From positions 1 to 64,000 of the forward strand of contig CAMBRF010000003.1 of the NCBI GenBank assembly GCA_945870225.1: a DNA stretch of 64,000 nt, in the 5' to 3' direction. The DNA comes from PVC group bacterium (GTDB taxonomy: Bacteria > Verrucomicrobiota > Kiritimatiellia > CAIKKV01 > CAITUY01). The translations under genes and the position numbers were made by a program. The first letter of the stretch is position 1. Each line of letters begins with the position of its first letter. The notes beneath the pieces are model-generated. The model was not told where the DNA came from. It worked only from the letters and a program-made list of their open reading frames with translations, and did no database searches. This document shows, in pieces, positions 53,594 to 62,605 of this stretch.

Positions 53594-54310
53594 ATGAAAC
53601 CTGAGATTATTGTGGCCCTCGATGTTCCCAACGCAGCGGCTGTTCCGCTGTTGCTTCAGAAACTTCCCTCCGACCTCACCTGGTTCAAGATCGGGCTGGA
53701 ACTCTTCGCGGCGGAAGGACCGGACATCGTCAGACTGCTCGCCGGACAGGGTAAGCGCATCTTTCTGGACCTCAAGTTCCATGATATTCCGCGAACGGTG
53801 GCTAACGCCGTGACCTCCGCCGGCAAACTGGGGGTCAGCCTGATGACCGTGCATGCCATCGGTGGACGCACCATGCTTCAGGCCGCGGCGGAAGCGGCCC
53901 AGGCCCTGGGCCCGAACCGGCCGCGTCTTGTTGCCGTCACAACCCTGACCAGCCTGAACCAGGATGATTTTGGCGACCTGGGAATCCAACGGACCGTGTC
54001 CGAACAGGCGCTGGCATTAACCCAGCTCGCTCTGGACTGCAAGATCGATGGCGTGGTCACCTCGGTTCATGAGACGGTCGCCCTCCGGCGGAAGTTTGGA
54101 TCGACCCCCCTTCTGGTCACTCCCGGCATTCGCCCGGCAGGTGCCGATGTCGGGGACCAGAAGCGTGTTGCCACGCCCGCGCTTGCCGTGGAGTCCGGTG
54201 CCAGTTATCTCGTTATCGGCCGCCCGATCGTGGAGGCCGCTGATCCCCTGGCCGCCACCCGCGCCATTCAGGCTGAGATTGATCAAGCGTTTGCCCGACG
54301 GGCCCCATGA
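53594..54310 (+). CDS. pyrF: Orotidine 5'-phosphate decarboxylase
   Basis: This is the last step of UMP synthesis. It has 238 residues. IIVALDVPNAAAVPLL opens the barrel, FLDLKFHDIPRTVANAV carries the catalytic DxKxxDI equivalent, and VTPGIRPAGADVGDQKR is the phosphate loop, with YLVIGRPI at the end. Length and motifs fit the bacterial group I enzyme. TAGGAG lies upstream. The stop overlaps the exonuclease gene by 4 bp. Confidence 0.93.
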   Translation: MKPEIIVALDVPNAAAVPLLLQKLPSDLTWFKIGLELFAAEGPDIVRLLAGQGKRIFLDLKFHDIPRTVANAVTSAGKLGVSLMTVHAIGGRTMLQAAAEAAQALGPNRPRLVAVTTLTSLNQDDFGDLGIQRTVSEQALALTQLALDCKIDGVVTSVHETVALRRKFGSTPLLVTPGIRPAGADVGDQKRVATPALAVESGASYLVIGRPIVEAADPLAATRAIQAEIDQAFARRAP

Positions 54311-55047
54311 TCGGATACACCCGGGCGAGTCTCATCGTCACGCTTTTGGCTGCCTGGCTGAGCCAGACGGCACTTTCGTCTGAGCCCCCGGACACACCTG
54401 CCCTCACGAACGTCCTGTTTGTGGCGTTCGATACCGAAACCACCGGACTAAAGGCGGCCGACGGGCGCATTCTGGAGATCGGCGCCGTGAAATTCCGGAA
54501 CGGCCACATCGTGGGCCGGAAATCCTGGCTGATCAATCCAGGCATCCCGATCCCTAGGGAATCCCAACGCATCAACGGGATCACTCCGGCCATGGTCTCA
54601 AATTGCCCGCCGTTCACCGTTGCCTTCCGGGAATTCGTTGCCTTCTCGGAAGGGGCAGTTCTACTGGCCCACAATGCCCCTTTTGACCGCCGGTTTATCG
54701 TCGCGGAACTGGCACGTAACGGGTTAACGCCGCCGGAAAATCCGCTGATCGATACCCTGCCCCTCTACCGGACCTGGTTCCCGGGGCAGCGCCACTACTC
54801 ATTGGAAGCCCTGACGCATAACCTTCTACCCGACATGGCCACGGCCGCCCAAGGGAGGGACGCCGGAACGAACGATCGAACGATTCGACTCCACTCGGCC
54901 TTGGGGGATTCGGAGTGTACCGCCGCCCTGTTCATGAAGGGATGGGTAGGACTGCGGGAGGGCACCACCCTGGCGGAGTTCACCAACGCCATGCCTAAAG
55001 TCCTCTCCCTTAAAAGCAGCCCGTCCGCCCGAGTCCGGGGAAAATAA
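54307..55047 (+). CDS. DnaQ-type 3'-5' exonuclease with N-terminal export signal
   Basis: The 246-residue protein has a DEDDh exonuclease domain: FDTETTGLKAADGRILEIGAV (ExoI, DxE), LLAHNAPFDRRFIVAEL (ExoII, Asp), and HSALGDSECTAALF (ExoIII, HxxxxD). Before it lies a hydrophobic N-terminus (ASLIVTLLAAWLSQTALSSE) that looks like a cleavable signal peptide, unlike cytoplasmic DNA polymerase III epsilon. No stop or other start intervenes. If exported it would degrade extracellular or periplasmic nucleic acid. It overlaps pyrF by 4 bp, so the pair may salvage nucleotides. Confidence 0.82.
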   Translation: MIGYTRASLIVTLLAAWLSQTALSSEPPDTPALTNVLFVAFDTETTGLKAADGRILEIGAVKFRNGHIVGRKSWLINPGIPIPRESQRINGITPAMVSNCPPFTVAFREFVAFSEGAVLLAHNAPFDRRFIVAELARNGLTPPENPLIDTLPLYRTWFPGQRHYSLEALTHNLLPDMATAAQGRDAGTNDRTIRLHSALGDSECTAALFMKGWVGLREGTTLAEFTNAMPKVLSLKSSPSARVRGK

Positions 55048-55063
55048 TGGCAGACAATCCGGT

Positions 55064-55879
55064 TCAGCCGTCCGTCTCGTCGCTGGACTCTCCGGTTTTT
55101 GAACCGACGTAGCGACACAGACCGCGATCCGCCCGTTCCGTAAAGGCCGCAAACTCCGCAGCCGGCCCGGTGGTATAAGTCGCTTTCAGTTTCTGCACCG
55201 CCTGAGCGACATTGAGCCCCGACACATAGAGTATCTTGAACGCGGTTTTGATCTGCTTGCGCTCCTCCGGGGTCATCCCCGCACGGCGGGTTCCCACGAT
55301 GTTCAAACCCTGCACCGTGTTGCGGCCCATACTCTGCACCATGCTGAACGGAGGCACATCCTTGGACAACCCCGCCCCCCCGCCCACCATGGCCAGCCGC
55401 CCGATTTTGACAAACTGGTGAACCAAAACGTTGCCGCTGACGAACGCCGCGTCGCCGATCTCCACGTACCCGCCCAGCATCGCGCCATTGGCGATGATCA
55501 CCCGGTTACCGACCTTGCAGTTATGGGCAATATGAACGTTTGCCATGAAAAAGCAGTTGTCCCCCACCTCCGTCACAGTCCCCGGTTTGGTTCCGCGATG
55601 AATGGTGACGAACTCCCGGATGGTGCTTTTTTTGCCGATCTTCACAAACGACGGCTCGCCCGAAAAACCAAGATCCTGAGGCAGCCCCCCCAACACCGCG
55701 CCATCATGCACGCGCACCCCTTCGCCAATCGTGGTATGCCGCAGGATGGAAACATGGGGCCCGATCACCCCGTTATCCCCGATCTGCACGGACTCATCGA
55801 TAAACGCAAACGGACCGATACTGACATTCTTGCCGATGACGGCTTTCGGATCGATCACGGCTGTAGGATGGATACTCAT
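55064..55879 (-). CDS. lpxA: UDP-N-acetylglucosamine acyltransferase
   Basis: This is the first enzyme of lipid A synthesis. The 271-residue protein is made of hexapeptide repeats forming a left-handed beta-helix (IHPTAVIDPKAVIGKNVSIG, GDNCFFMANVHIAHNCKVG with the catalytic His). It ends in an alpha-helical domain (GMTPEERKQIKTAFKILY). Its presence indicates a lipopolysaccharide-containing outer membrane. RadC lies 11 bp upstream and miaA before that, forming a leftward operon with lspA. Confidence 0.93.
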   Translation of the reverse strand: MSIHPTAVIDPKAVIGKNVSIGPFAFIDESVQIGDNGVIGPHVSILRHTTIGEGVRVHDGAVLGGLPQDLGFSGEPSFVKIGKKSTIREFVTIHRGTKPGTVTEVGDNCFFMANVHIAHNCKVGNRVIIANGAMLGGYVEIGDAAFVSGNVLVHQFVKIGRLAMVGGGAGLSKDVPPFSMVQSMGRNTVQGLNIVGTRRAGMTPEERKQIKTAFKILYVSGLNVAQAVQKLKATYTTGPAAEFAAFTERADRGLCRYVGSKTGESSDETDG

Positions 55880-55890
55880 CTTTTTGTTCC

Positions 55891-56667
55891 TTAGTTCTCG
55901 AATTCCACCAGACCGGCTTCACGCATGCTCAGGAAATCCCGGGGGCGATCCTCTGTCCGACGCCCCAGAATGACATGATCCAACACTTTGATTCCGATCA
56001 CCTGCCCCGCCTGAATCAGTTGCCGCGTAATCCGCACATCATCCGCCGACGGGGCGGGGTCGCCAGAGGGATGATTATGCACGAGAATCAAAGCGGCGCA
56101 ACCGCTTTGAATCGCCGGTTTGAAAACTTCACGGGGATGAACCAGGCTGCTGTCCAGAATCCCCTTCGAGACCTCCGTCGCGGTCCCCTTCAGACGGTTG
56201 CGCGTATCGAGCATCAACGCCCAGAAGCGTTCATGCTCCAAGGTTTTGGCCAATTCGCGGAGCACCCCGGCGGCATCCTCCGGTGACCGAACAAACGACC
56301 CGCGCTCATCCGTCTTCTCTTCGGCAATGCGGCGGGCCAATTCCAGGGCGGCGCGCAGGGTTTGCGCCTTAACCTTGCCCAAGCCCTTAAGCGTCCGGTC
56401 GCCGGAAAGTTCCTCCACCGTTGTCCGAGCCAAAGCGGTCAGCGACCCATACCGGACCAGGATCCTTTCCGCCAGATCCATAACGTTCAGCCCCTTTGAG
56501 CCGCTCCGCAACAGAATCGCCAGCAGGAAGGCATCGGAAATATGCTCCACGCCCTGCCGCTCCATGGCCTCGCGTGGACGTAGCCTGACGGGCATATCGC
56601 AAATACGATAGCGCAAACCGGTTTCCGAACACTCTTCCTCTGTCTTGGAATAGTTTATCGTGCTCAT
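55891..56667 (-). CDS. radC: RadC-family JAB-domain protein
   Basis: The 258-residue protein has an N-terminal HhH-like region (VEELSGDRTLKGLGKVKAQTL) and a C-terminal JAMM metal-binding motif, LILVHNHPSGDPAPSADD. It is annotated DNA-repair protein RadC by family; the biochemical role is unresolved. The ATG at 56667 sits one base after the miaA stop. Confidence 0.9.
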   Translation of the reverse strand: MSTINYSKTEEECSETGLRYRICDMPVRLRPREAMERQGVEHISDAFLLAILLRSGSKGLNVMDLAERILVRYGSLTALARTTVEELSGDRTLKGLGKVKAQTLRAALELARRIAEEKTDERGSFVRSPEDAAGVLRELAKTLEHERFWALMLDTRNRLKGTATEVSKGILDSSLVHPREVFKPAIQSGCAALILVHNHPSGDPAPSADDVRITRQLIQAGQVIGIKVLDHVILGRRTEDRPRDFLSMREAGLVEFEN

Positions 56668-56668
56668 A

Positions 56669-57631
56669 TCAGACCGCCACCGGTGTGGTGCCGAGTTCCC
56701 TCCATGCGGCCATCACCCGGCCCGCCACCTCTTCGACAGGTTGGGCGGGCATCACCTCAACCCATTTCACCGTCACCTGATGACGAAACCACGTCATCTG
56801 CCGTTTGGCCAACCGTTGGGTGCGCTGAACCGTCATTCCTATGGCCTTTTCGCGCGTCATCTGCCCTTCGAGACAAGCGGCCGCCTCAGCGTACCCCACA
56901 GCCTGCCGGGCGGTGGGTGACGCGCCGAATCCTTCGTCCACCAGACGCCGGGTCTCCTCCAAAAGGCCTTGCGCGTACATGGTCTCCACCCGTGCGGCAA
57001 TCCGCGCACGGAGCGTCTCGCGGGGCATGGCAAGGCCGACCAGACCCGGAACGCCATCCACACCGCGCCATGTCTCGGGCGGTCGTACCCAGCCGGCCTC
57101 GATCAGTTCCAAGGCGCGAATCAGCCGCCGGGCATTCGCCGGGTCCGGTAACGCGGCGTACCAGGCTGGATTCCGGCTCTGCAACTCCCGCTGCAAACCC
57201 TCCACTCCGAGCTCCTCCAAAACCGCCCGCCGCCGAATCCGTGCCGGCTCATCCGACGTAGGGACATCGGCCAGTCCCTCGGTGAGGGCCTTGATATAAA
57301 GACCTGTTCCGCCCACGACGATGACCTTCACCCCGTGGGTCTGCGCCGACTCGAAACAGGACCGGGCGACCTCGAGGAATCGCGCAACATTGAACGGCTC
57401 GCCCGCTGGCACCAGGTCAACCCCCCAATACCGGACCCGCCGGCGTTCCGCGGACGAGGGCTTGGCGGTCCCGATATCCATGCCGCGATAGACCAGCATT
57501 GAATCAGCGGAAAGAATCTCGGAACCGTCCTGTTCGGCAATCCACTGGGCAACTGCGGATTTTCCCACAGCGGTGGGGCCGACCAGAAAACGGGCGGCAT
57601 GAAGGTTTAACCCGGGCTCGCGAGTCGGCAC
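56669..57631 (-). CDS. miaA: tRNA dimethylallyltransferase
   Basis: This enzyme adds the dimethylallyl group to A37 of tRNAs reading UNN codons. It has 320 residues. FLVGPTAVGKSAVAQWIAE holds the P-loop, ILSADSMLVYRGMDIGTAKPS is the substrate block, and VGGTGLYIKALTEG and TRRLVDEGFGASPTARQAVGY follow, ending with QRTQRLAKRQMTWFRHQ. The gene is tightly packed between lspA (3 bp) and radC (1 bp). Confidence 0.94.
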   Translation of the reverse strand: MPTREPGLNLHAARFLVGPTAVGKSAVAQWIAEQDGSEILSADSMLVYRGMDIGTAKPSSAERRRVRYWGVDLVPAGEPFNVARFLEVARSCFESAQTHGVKVIVVGGTGLYIKALTEGLADVPTSDEPARIRRRAVLEELGVEGLQRELQSRNPAWYAALPDPANARRLIRALELIEAGWVRPPETWRGVDGVPGLVGLAMPRETLRARIAARVETMYAQGLLEETRRLVDEGFGASPTARQAVGYAEAAACLEGQMTREKAIGMTVQRTQRLAKRQMTWFRHQVTVKWVEVMPAQPVEEVAGRVMAAWRELGTTPVAV

Positions 57632-57634
57632 GAC

Positions 57635-58132
57635 TCACCCCTCCCCGGGCGTCATCGTCCGGTCAGGCCGAATCTCCCGCAAAGGGTGCGACGGGACCAG
57701 GAACGAGGACAGCACATACAGCCCCACCCCGACGCAGATGGCGGCATCCGCCACATTGAAGGCGGGGAAATGGTGCAGGCCCCAATGGAAGTCCAGGAAA
57801 TCGACGACATACTCGAGGCGTACACGGTCCATCAGATTCCCGACGATCCCCCCGATCATCAGCCCGAGCGCCAACCGGTGGATCAGGACATCACTTAAAA
57901 AAGACCGCCTGAAAATGATCAGACCCAGGAGAATCATCACGGAAAAACACACCAGCCAGCCGTTCAAACCGCTGAGCATTCCCCACGCGGCACCTGTATT
58001 ACGGACATACGCCAAGTTGAAGAGACCGGGAAGGACCGGAATGGACTCACCGGGGTAGAATCTAAGACAGACCTGGTACTTGGTGACCTGGTCCAATAGT
58101 ACGATCGCAAAGCTAAGCAAAAGCACCAGCAT
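57635..58132 (-). CDS. lspA: Lipoprotein signal peptidase
   Basis: This inner-membrane aspartic protease (signal peptidase II) matures lipoproteins such as the SUMF1 protein at 14.5 kb. It has 165 residues and four membrane helices. Catalytic Asp residues lie in GGIVGNLMDRVRLEYVVDFLDF and FPAFNVADAAICVG. Length is typical. It leads a leftward miaA-radC-lpxA run and follows the DksA-like gene by 69 bp. Confidence 0.93.
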   Translation of the reverse strand: MLVLLLSFAIVLLDQVTKYQVCLRFYPGESIPVLPGLFNLAYVRNTGAAWGMLSGLNGWLVCFSVMILLGLIIFRRSFLSDVLIHRLALGLMIGGIVGNLMDRVRLEYVVDFLDFHWGLHHFPAFNVADAAICVGVGLYVLSSFLVPSHPLREIRPDRTMTPGEG

Positions 58133-58201
58133 GGGTCGAGCCCGTCCGCCGTCGGAATTTATTGCGTCCCGCCTTCCTGATCGGACAAGCGCGACCGCCC
58201 C

Positions 58202-58897
58202 TTACTCCGCTTCTTCCGTCTCCGCGACTTCCGGTGCCTGCTCCACGCCCTGGGCCAATGTCTCGCCGAAGGGACGAAAACGGGACCGTCCTTTTTCAGC
58301 CTCCGACTGACACTTCATGCACATGCGTGCAAACGGCAACGCATTCACGCGGGCCTTCTCAACCGCGCAGCCACAGGCGTCGCAGAGGCCGTAAACGCCC
58401 TCTTCAATGCGACGAAGCGCAGCATCGATTTCGAAAATCGCATCGTGCTCGCTGCTCACCAGATTCAGCGCGAACTCCCGGTCAAAATCATCCGTCCGGT
58501 CTTCGGAGGATCCATCATCCTTATACTTCAGCGAATCGTCCGAAAGCGTGGAGATCTGCCCGGTCAACCGGTCCCGCATCTTGATCAGCATAACCTTGAT
58601 CTGTCCAAGGCTTTTCGCGTCGAACGGGCTTTTCACCTTGGGCTTTGGAGCCACGACCGGAGGGGAAACCGCTACCGGCTTTTTGGCGGCGGCCTTGGCC
58701 GTCTTCTTGACGGAAGCCGCAACCGGCTTTAGGGCGGCGGCTTTGGCGGGCGGCACTTTGGCCTTTTTCGGCGCGGGTTTGGCGGACGGCACCTTGGCCT
58801 TTTTCGGCGCGGGTTTGGTCGCCCCGCCGGCCGGCTTGCCCGTCGTCGCTGAAGTCGGTTTCTTTGCGGCTGATTTCTTCACCGTTTTGCTTGCCAT
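58202..58897 (-). CDS. DksA/TraR-family zinc-finger protein with basic N-terminal extension
   Basis: The C-terminal half (about 100-231) matches DksA/TraR: a coiled coil with LIKMRDRLTGQISTLSDDSL, then the C4 finger CDACGCAVEK...CMKCQ, so it probably binds the RNA polymerase secondary channel. The first 95 residues are Lys/Ala/Pro-rich repeats (KKSAAKKPTSATTGKPAGG, PAPKKAKVPSAKPAPKKAKV) resembling histone H1 tails. DksA itself is about 150 residues. The extension suggests nucleic-acid binding, which is inference. Confidence 0.85.
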   Translation of the reverse strand: MASKTVKKSAAKKPTSATTGKPAGGATKPAPKKAKVPSAKPAPKKAKVPPAKAAALKPVAASVKKTAKAAAKKPVAVSPPVVAPKPKVKSPFDAKSLGQIKVMLIKMRDRLTGQISTLSDDSLKYKDDGSSEDRTDDFDREFALNLVSSEHDAIFEIDAALRRIEEGVYGLCDACGCAVEKARVNALPFARMCMKCQSEAEKGRSRFRPFGETLAQGVEQAPEVAETEEAE

Positions 58898-59006
58898 AAG
58901 TCACTCCCACCCTTCACAGCCTGTTAAAGGCATAACTTCCCAAGAAAAAAGCAGGCCTAAATATCAAACGCATCCTGCACTGTCAACCCCGCTTCAAATC
59001 AAATCT

Positions 59007-61181
59007 TCAAGATCCCTTCGCCCAGTCCTTGATGGCAGCCGGCAATCCCGTAACCTCGATGATGCGGCAGGGCACCTCGCCGGTTTCACCGGGGACCTGC
59101 ACCTCTTCGGCGGCCAGACGTCCCATAAGCGCTTTCCCCATCCGGCTCCCGCAAGATATGATACCGAGCTCCGTATCCTGATCCCACTCCCCAAGAATAT
59201 GAAACTGCTGGATCCGGCCGTCGGGAAACTGCAGGCGCACACTGGTCCCCATTCCGACCACATCCGTCTGGAAGGCCGAGAAATCCGTACCCTGGATATC
59301 CTTCAACCCCTGCTCGATCTCCTCGCGGCGGCGGAGCAGGATGCTCTGCTGTTCCTTCGCGGTCTTGTACTCGAAGTTCTCGCGCAAATCGCCATAGCTG
59401 CGGGCCACGCCGATGTCGCGGCTATTCTTGGGAATATCCTCGTTGACGAGCTTCTCAAGTTGCTGCTGGCGCCGTCTGACCATACGCCAGGACGTAAACC
59501 CGCCCGAGGCCGACGACTCTCCCTGATCGTCCTTTTTCTCAACCAGCAGGCTGGCCAGTTCCGGATAACGGATAACGATCCGCCCGATCATGGTTTGGGC
59601 ATCAGCCGGAATCCGGCCCATCACCGCACGCAGGCTCCGCACGAAACTGGAGCGCTGGATGTCGTTCATCGAGTCCACCGCCGCTTCGATCCAGACCTTC
59701 TGCTGGACCAGCTCAGCAAGCTGATTGGCGGCCTTGAGGCGCTCGAAGTTGTAGGTGTGTTCCAAGGCCGGGATAATATGGAAGGCCAGATCGCCTAACG
59801 TTCCCAGCCCCCAGGCCGCCATCCGGTCCGGCCGCTTGGCCAGCCAGAAAAGAGTTTCCACACCGGCCTTGCGCATCCCGATCTGTTCCTTGAAGACCGA
59901 CGCACAGGCGGCCTCCGCGCCCTCTTCCAGAAGAAAACTCACGGCCGGATTGAGCACATTCAGGGTCATCGCCGGAAGGGCGGCGGTCAGGGCCTCAACG
60001 GTCTTGGTCCGGTCCTGCTGCACGAGAAAACGCAGGAACTCTTCAAGGCGTCGCGACGAGATGGCGGCGGCGGCGGATAGAAGACTGGCGGGTGACAGAA
60101 ACCGTGTGGCCTCGCCCGCCCAATTCACCTGTTCAGCCGGCACGTTCCACTTCCAGGCGGCCAGAATAACCTGAACGCGGATCCCCACGTCCTTATCGCC
60201 GAAGCCAAGCATCAGGAAGGCCAGACGCTCGCCCACGGCACGGCGGCACACCTCGTCAAGCTCCTGAGGCGTCAGGCTGTCCTCCAACTCCTCAAGTCTG
60301 GCAAAAACCCCTTCGGGCGTGCGCTCCGAGGTGAGGCCCGCAAACCACTGCGCGTCATACGTCATTTCCTTGTCCAAAAGGGTGATCGGCTCCGTACGCT
60401 TGGCGGGAATGACCACCAGAGGATCATCCTTCAGCGCCTTGCGGGCCGGATCCCAGAACGCCTTCCAATCCTCCGGCTTCACAATGCCATCCGAAAGGAT
60501 GTCCTGCAGACGGGCCACCGGCAGAGGACCATAGCTGCGCAGGGCGATCTTGACCACCTCCGCCGGCTGGCTTCCAGCCAGGACGATCAGGGCGGCCGCA
60601 TCCCGGTTCTTGCGCGCCAGCAGATGATCCTCGTCCACAAACTGGAGGGCTTCCGCGGCATAAGCGAACGACATCTCGTGGGCGCGTTTCTTGTCGAAAT
60701 CAATCGTCACGCGCTCATAGAAGGCGTCCACATTTTTCACGATCCCGACGCCCCATGTTTTATCCAGACACAGCACGCCCGCGGCCAGCCGCTGCAACAC
60801 ATCCAGACGCCGGAAGCATTCCGGAAGCGGAAGGCCCTTGGCGATTCCCATGTTGGCGGAGAATTTCTTGCGCAGGGGATCATTCCGGTAGAGCCAGACG
60901 ATCTTCTTCTCGCAGTACGCCCGGAACCCCGCATCACCCACATGCCAGTCGGCCCGCATCCTCAAGACCCGCACCACATCTTCCGTGCGCCCGCGTTCGG
61001 CGAGCGATTCTTCCATCAGCTCGGCCCAGCTGTCGGACTGTTCCTTCAGACCCGCCTGACGCAATTCACGCAACGCCCCCAGCATGTCGTCAACCGGCAT
61101 GGTCTCACTGGCCACACCGGCCAGAAACCATTCCTCGAACTGATCCTCGCCCATCGCGGCAATACGACGTGATTTTTCCAT
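59007..61181 (-). CDS. greA: GreA-type transcript cleavage factor with long N-terminal extension
   Basis: The last about 150 residues of this 724-residue protein are a complete GreA/GreB module. It has a coiled coil with tip ARSYGDLRENFEYKTAKEQQ (acidic Asp/Glu retained) and a C-terminal FKBP-like domain (DTELGIISCGSRMGKALMG). The preceding about 570 residues are helical with no named domain I can see. GreA is normally about 158 residues. A GreA of about 715 residues with such an extension is known in Chlamydiae, pointing to the PVC group. The ATG at 61181 was chosen over an earlier one at 61292 because EKSRRIAAMGEDQFEEW starts the folded region. Confidence 0.87.
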   Translation of the reverse strand: MEKSRRIAAMGEDQFEEWFLAGVASETMPVDDMLGALRELRQAGLKEQSDSWAELMEESLAERGRTEDVVRVLRMRADWHVGDAGFRAYCEKKIVWLYRNDPLRKKFSANMGIAKGLPLPECFRRLDVLQRLAAGVLCLDKTWGVGIVKNVDAFYERVTIDFDKKRAHEMSFAYAAEALQFVDEDHLLARKNRDAAALIVLAGSQPAEVVKIALRSYGPLPVARLQDILSDGIVKPEDWKAFWDPARKALKDDPLVVIPAKRTEPITLLDKEMTYDAQWFAGLTSERTPEGVFARLEELEDSLTPQELDEVCRRAVGERLAFLMLGFGDKDVGIRVQVILAAWKWNVPAEQVNWAGEATRFLSPASLLSAAAAISSRRLEEFLRFLVQQDRTKTVEALTAALPAMTLNVLNPAVSFLLEEGAEAACASVFKEQIGMRKAGVETLFWLAKRPDRMAAWGLGTLGDLAFHIIPALEHTYNFERLKAANQLAELVQQKVWIEAAVDSMNDIQRSSFVRSLRAVMGRIPADAQTMIGRIVIRYPELASLLVEKKDDQGESSASGGFTSWRMVRRRQQQLEKLVNEDIPKNSRDIGVARSYGDLRENFEYKTAKEQQSILLRRREEIEQGLKDIQGTDFSAFQTDVVGMGTSVRLQFPDGRIQQFHILGEWDQDTELGIISCGSRMGKALMGRLAAEEVQVPGETGEVPCRIIEVTGLPAAIKDWAKGS

Positions 61182-61352
61182 GGTGATGCCCCCAAAAAGG
61201 GGAGTTCTTTTATCACAGCCCATCGGGTCGTACAAGGACCAATGCGCCAAAATATTGCGAAAAAGAGAAGACTCCCCCTGTCCGGTTCGCAATCCGCCAA
61301 AGACTGGCGTAATCCGCTGGAAGTTTTCGGGCCGCCGCGCATAATACCCCCC

Positions 61353-62186
61353 ATGCAGATGAGACAGATCAAAGTGCGAAACGAGCAGGCGGGTTCCGCT
61401 CTTCAGGACTTTCTATCCCAGTTTCTGGGATTGTCGCGCAATAAGGCCAAGGCCCTTCTCGATTCGAGACAGGTCTTTGTTAACGGCAAAAGAATCTGGA
61501 TGACGCGTCACAGCCTGCGCCCGGGGGATACGGTGGAGGTTCCCGTCCCGTCGGGTGCCACCCCGCCCCCCACCCCGGTTCCTGTGCTCTTCACCAATGG
61601 GAACTATGTGGTGGCGGGTAAACCCGCCGGCCGTCTCTCCAACGGTCCCGCCAGCCTGGAAACCGACTTGCGCCGGGAACTCGGAATCGACACGCTCCTG
61701 GCGGTCCATCGCCTCGACCGGGACACCTCCGGGTGTCTCCTGCTGGCCAAAGGACAAGAGGCCTTCGATCGTGCCGTGGAATTGTTCAAACAACACCGTA
61801 TCTTGAAGCTTTATCAAGTCATTGTCGCCGGACGCCTGCGCAGCCCTGAGCTGACCATCGATAAGCCGCTGGAAAATGAGCCCGCCGTCACCCATCTGCA
61901 AGTCCTCGACAGCACGCCGCTGGCAAGTCACGTCAAGGCGAGGATCGAAACCGGGCGCACCCATCAGATCAGAAAGCACCTGGACAGCATCGGACACCCG
62001 GTCCTGGGTGATAAAACCTACGGAACGCGCCAGGCGCTCCCCCCTGAATTACGCCAGATCGAGCGGCAGATGCTGCACGCTGCCACCCTGCAGTTTGAAT
62101 CGCCCTATGACGGGGAGAGGATTCGCGTGACAGCCCCCCTGCCCGGGGATTTCGCCGCCTGCCTGAGGAAACTGGGGCTGAAATGA
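61353..62186 (+). CDS. RluA-family pseudouridine synthase
   Basis: The 277-residue enzyme has an N-terminal S4 domain (QDFLSQFLGLSRNKAKALLDSRQVFVNG) and the RluA catalytic motif HRLDRDTSGCLLLAK, in which the Asp is the nucleophile. ARIETGRTHQIRKHLDSIGHPVLGDKTYG is also diagnostic. It modifies uridines in rRNA or tRNA; which member (RluA, C or D) is not decidable. The start at 61353 gives MQMRQIKVRNEQAG; the frame also opens farther upstream. Confidence 0.9.
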   Translation: MQMRQIKVRNEQAGSALQDFLSQFLGLSRNKAKALLDSRQVFVNGKRIWMTRHSLRPGDTVEVPVPSGATPPPTPVPVLFTNGNYVVAGKPAGRLSNGPASLETDLRRELGIDTLLAVHRLDRDTSGCLLLAKGQEAFDRAVELFKQHRILKLYQVIVAGRLRSPELTIDKPLENEPAVTHLQVLDSTPLASHVKARIETGRTHQIRKHLDSIGHPVLGDKTYGTRQALPPELRQIERQMLHAATLQFESPYDGERIRVTAPLPGDFAACLRKLGLK

Positions 62187-62204
62187 AGAAGGAACGGGAC
62201 CTGA

Positions 62205-62435
62205 TCAGGTCTTGTGCCGGTAGGTGATCCGCCCCTTGGTGAGATCGTAGGGCGAGATTTCCACGGTAACCTTGTCGCCGGAGGTGATCCTGATGAAATG
62301 CTTACGCATTTTACCCGAGATATGCGCCAGAAGTTCATGACCATTGTCGAGTTTGACGCGATACATGGTTGCCGGCAACACCTTTACCACCGTGCCGTCA
62401 ATACGAATCACATCATCTTTAATTTCTTCCGGCAT
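62205..62435 (-). CDS. infA: Translation initiation factor IF-1
   Basis: This 76-residue S1/OB-fold protein contains [34 protein letters not shown] and [23 protein letters not shown], which are diagnostic for IF-1. It binds the ribosomal A site during initiation. It is convergent with the RluA-family gene (18 bp). Confidence 0.95.
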   Translation of the reverse strand: MPEEIKDDVIRIDGTVVKVLPATMYRVKLDNGHELLAHISGKMRKHFIRITSGDKVTVEISPYDLTKGRITYRHKT

Positions 62436-62605
62436 AGTCTTTATTGAACTCCTCTGAATGAATCAGTTATGTCAAATATCATACTCGGCCCAGCCCTGTC
62501 AATGTCACCCTATGCACAATTCTGGTTGATGGTAACAGGCGGTGATGGTATGTGTTACCGCTCGTTTTCCGGCTCACGGAGAAGCTGGTTAGCAGGAGCA
62601 AGCCT

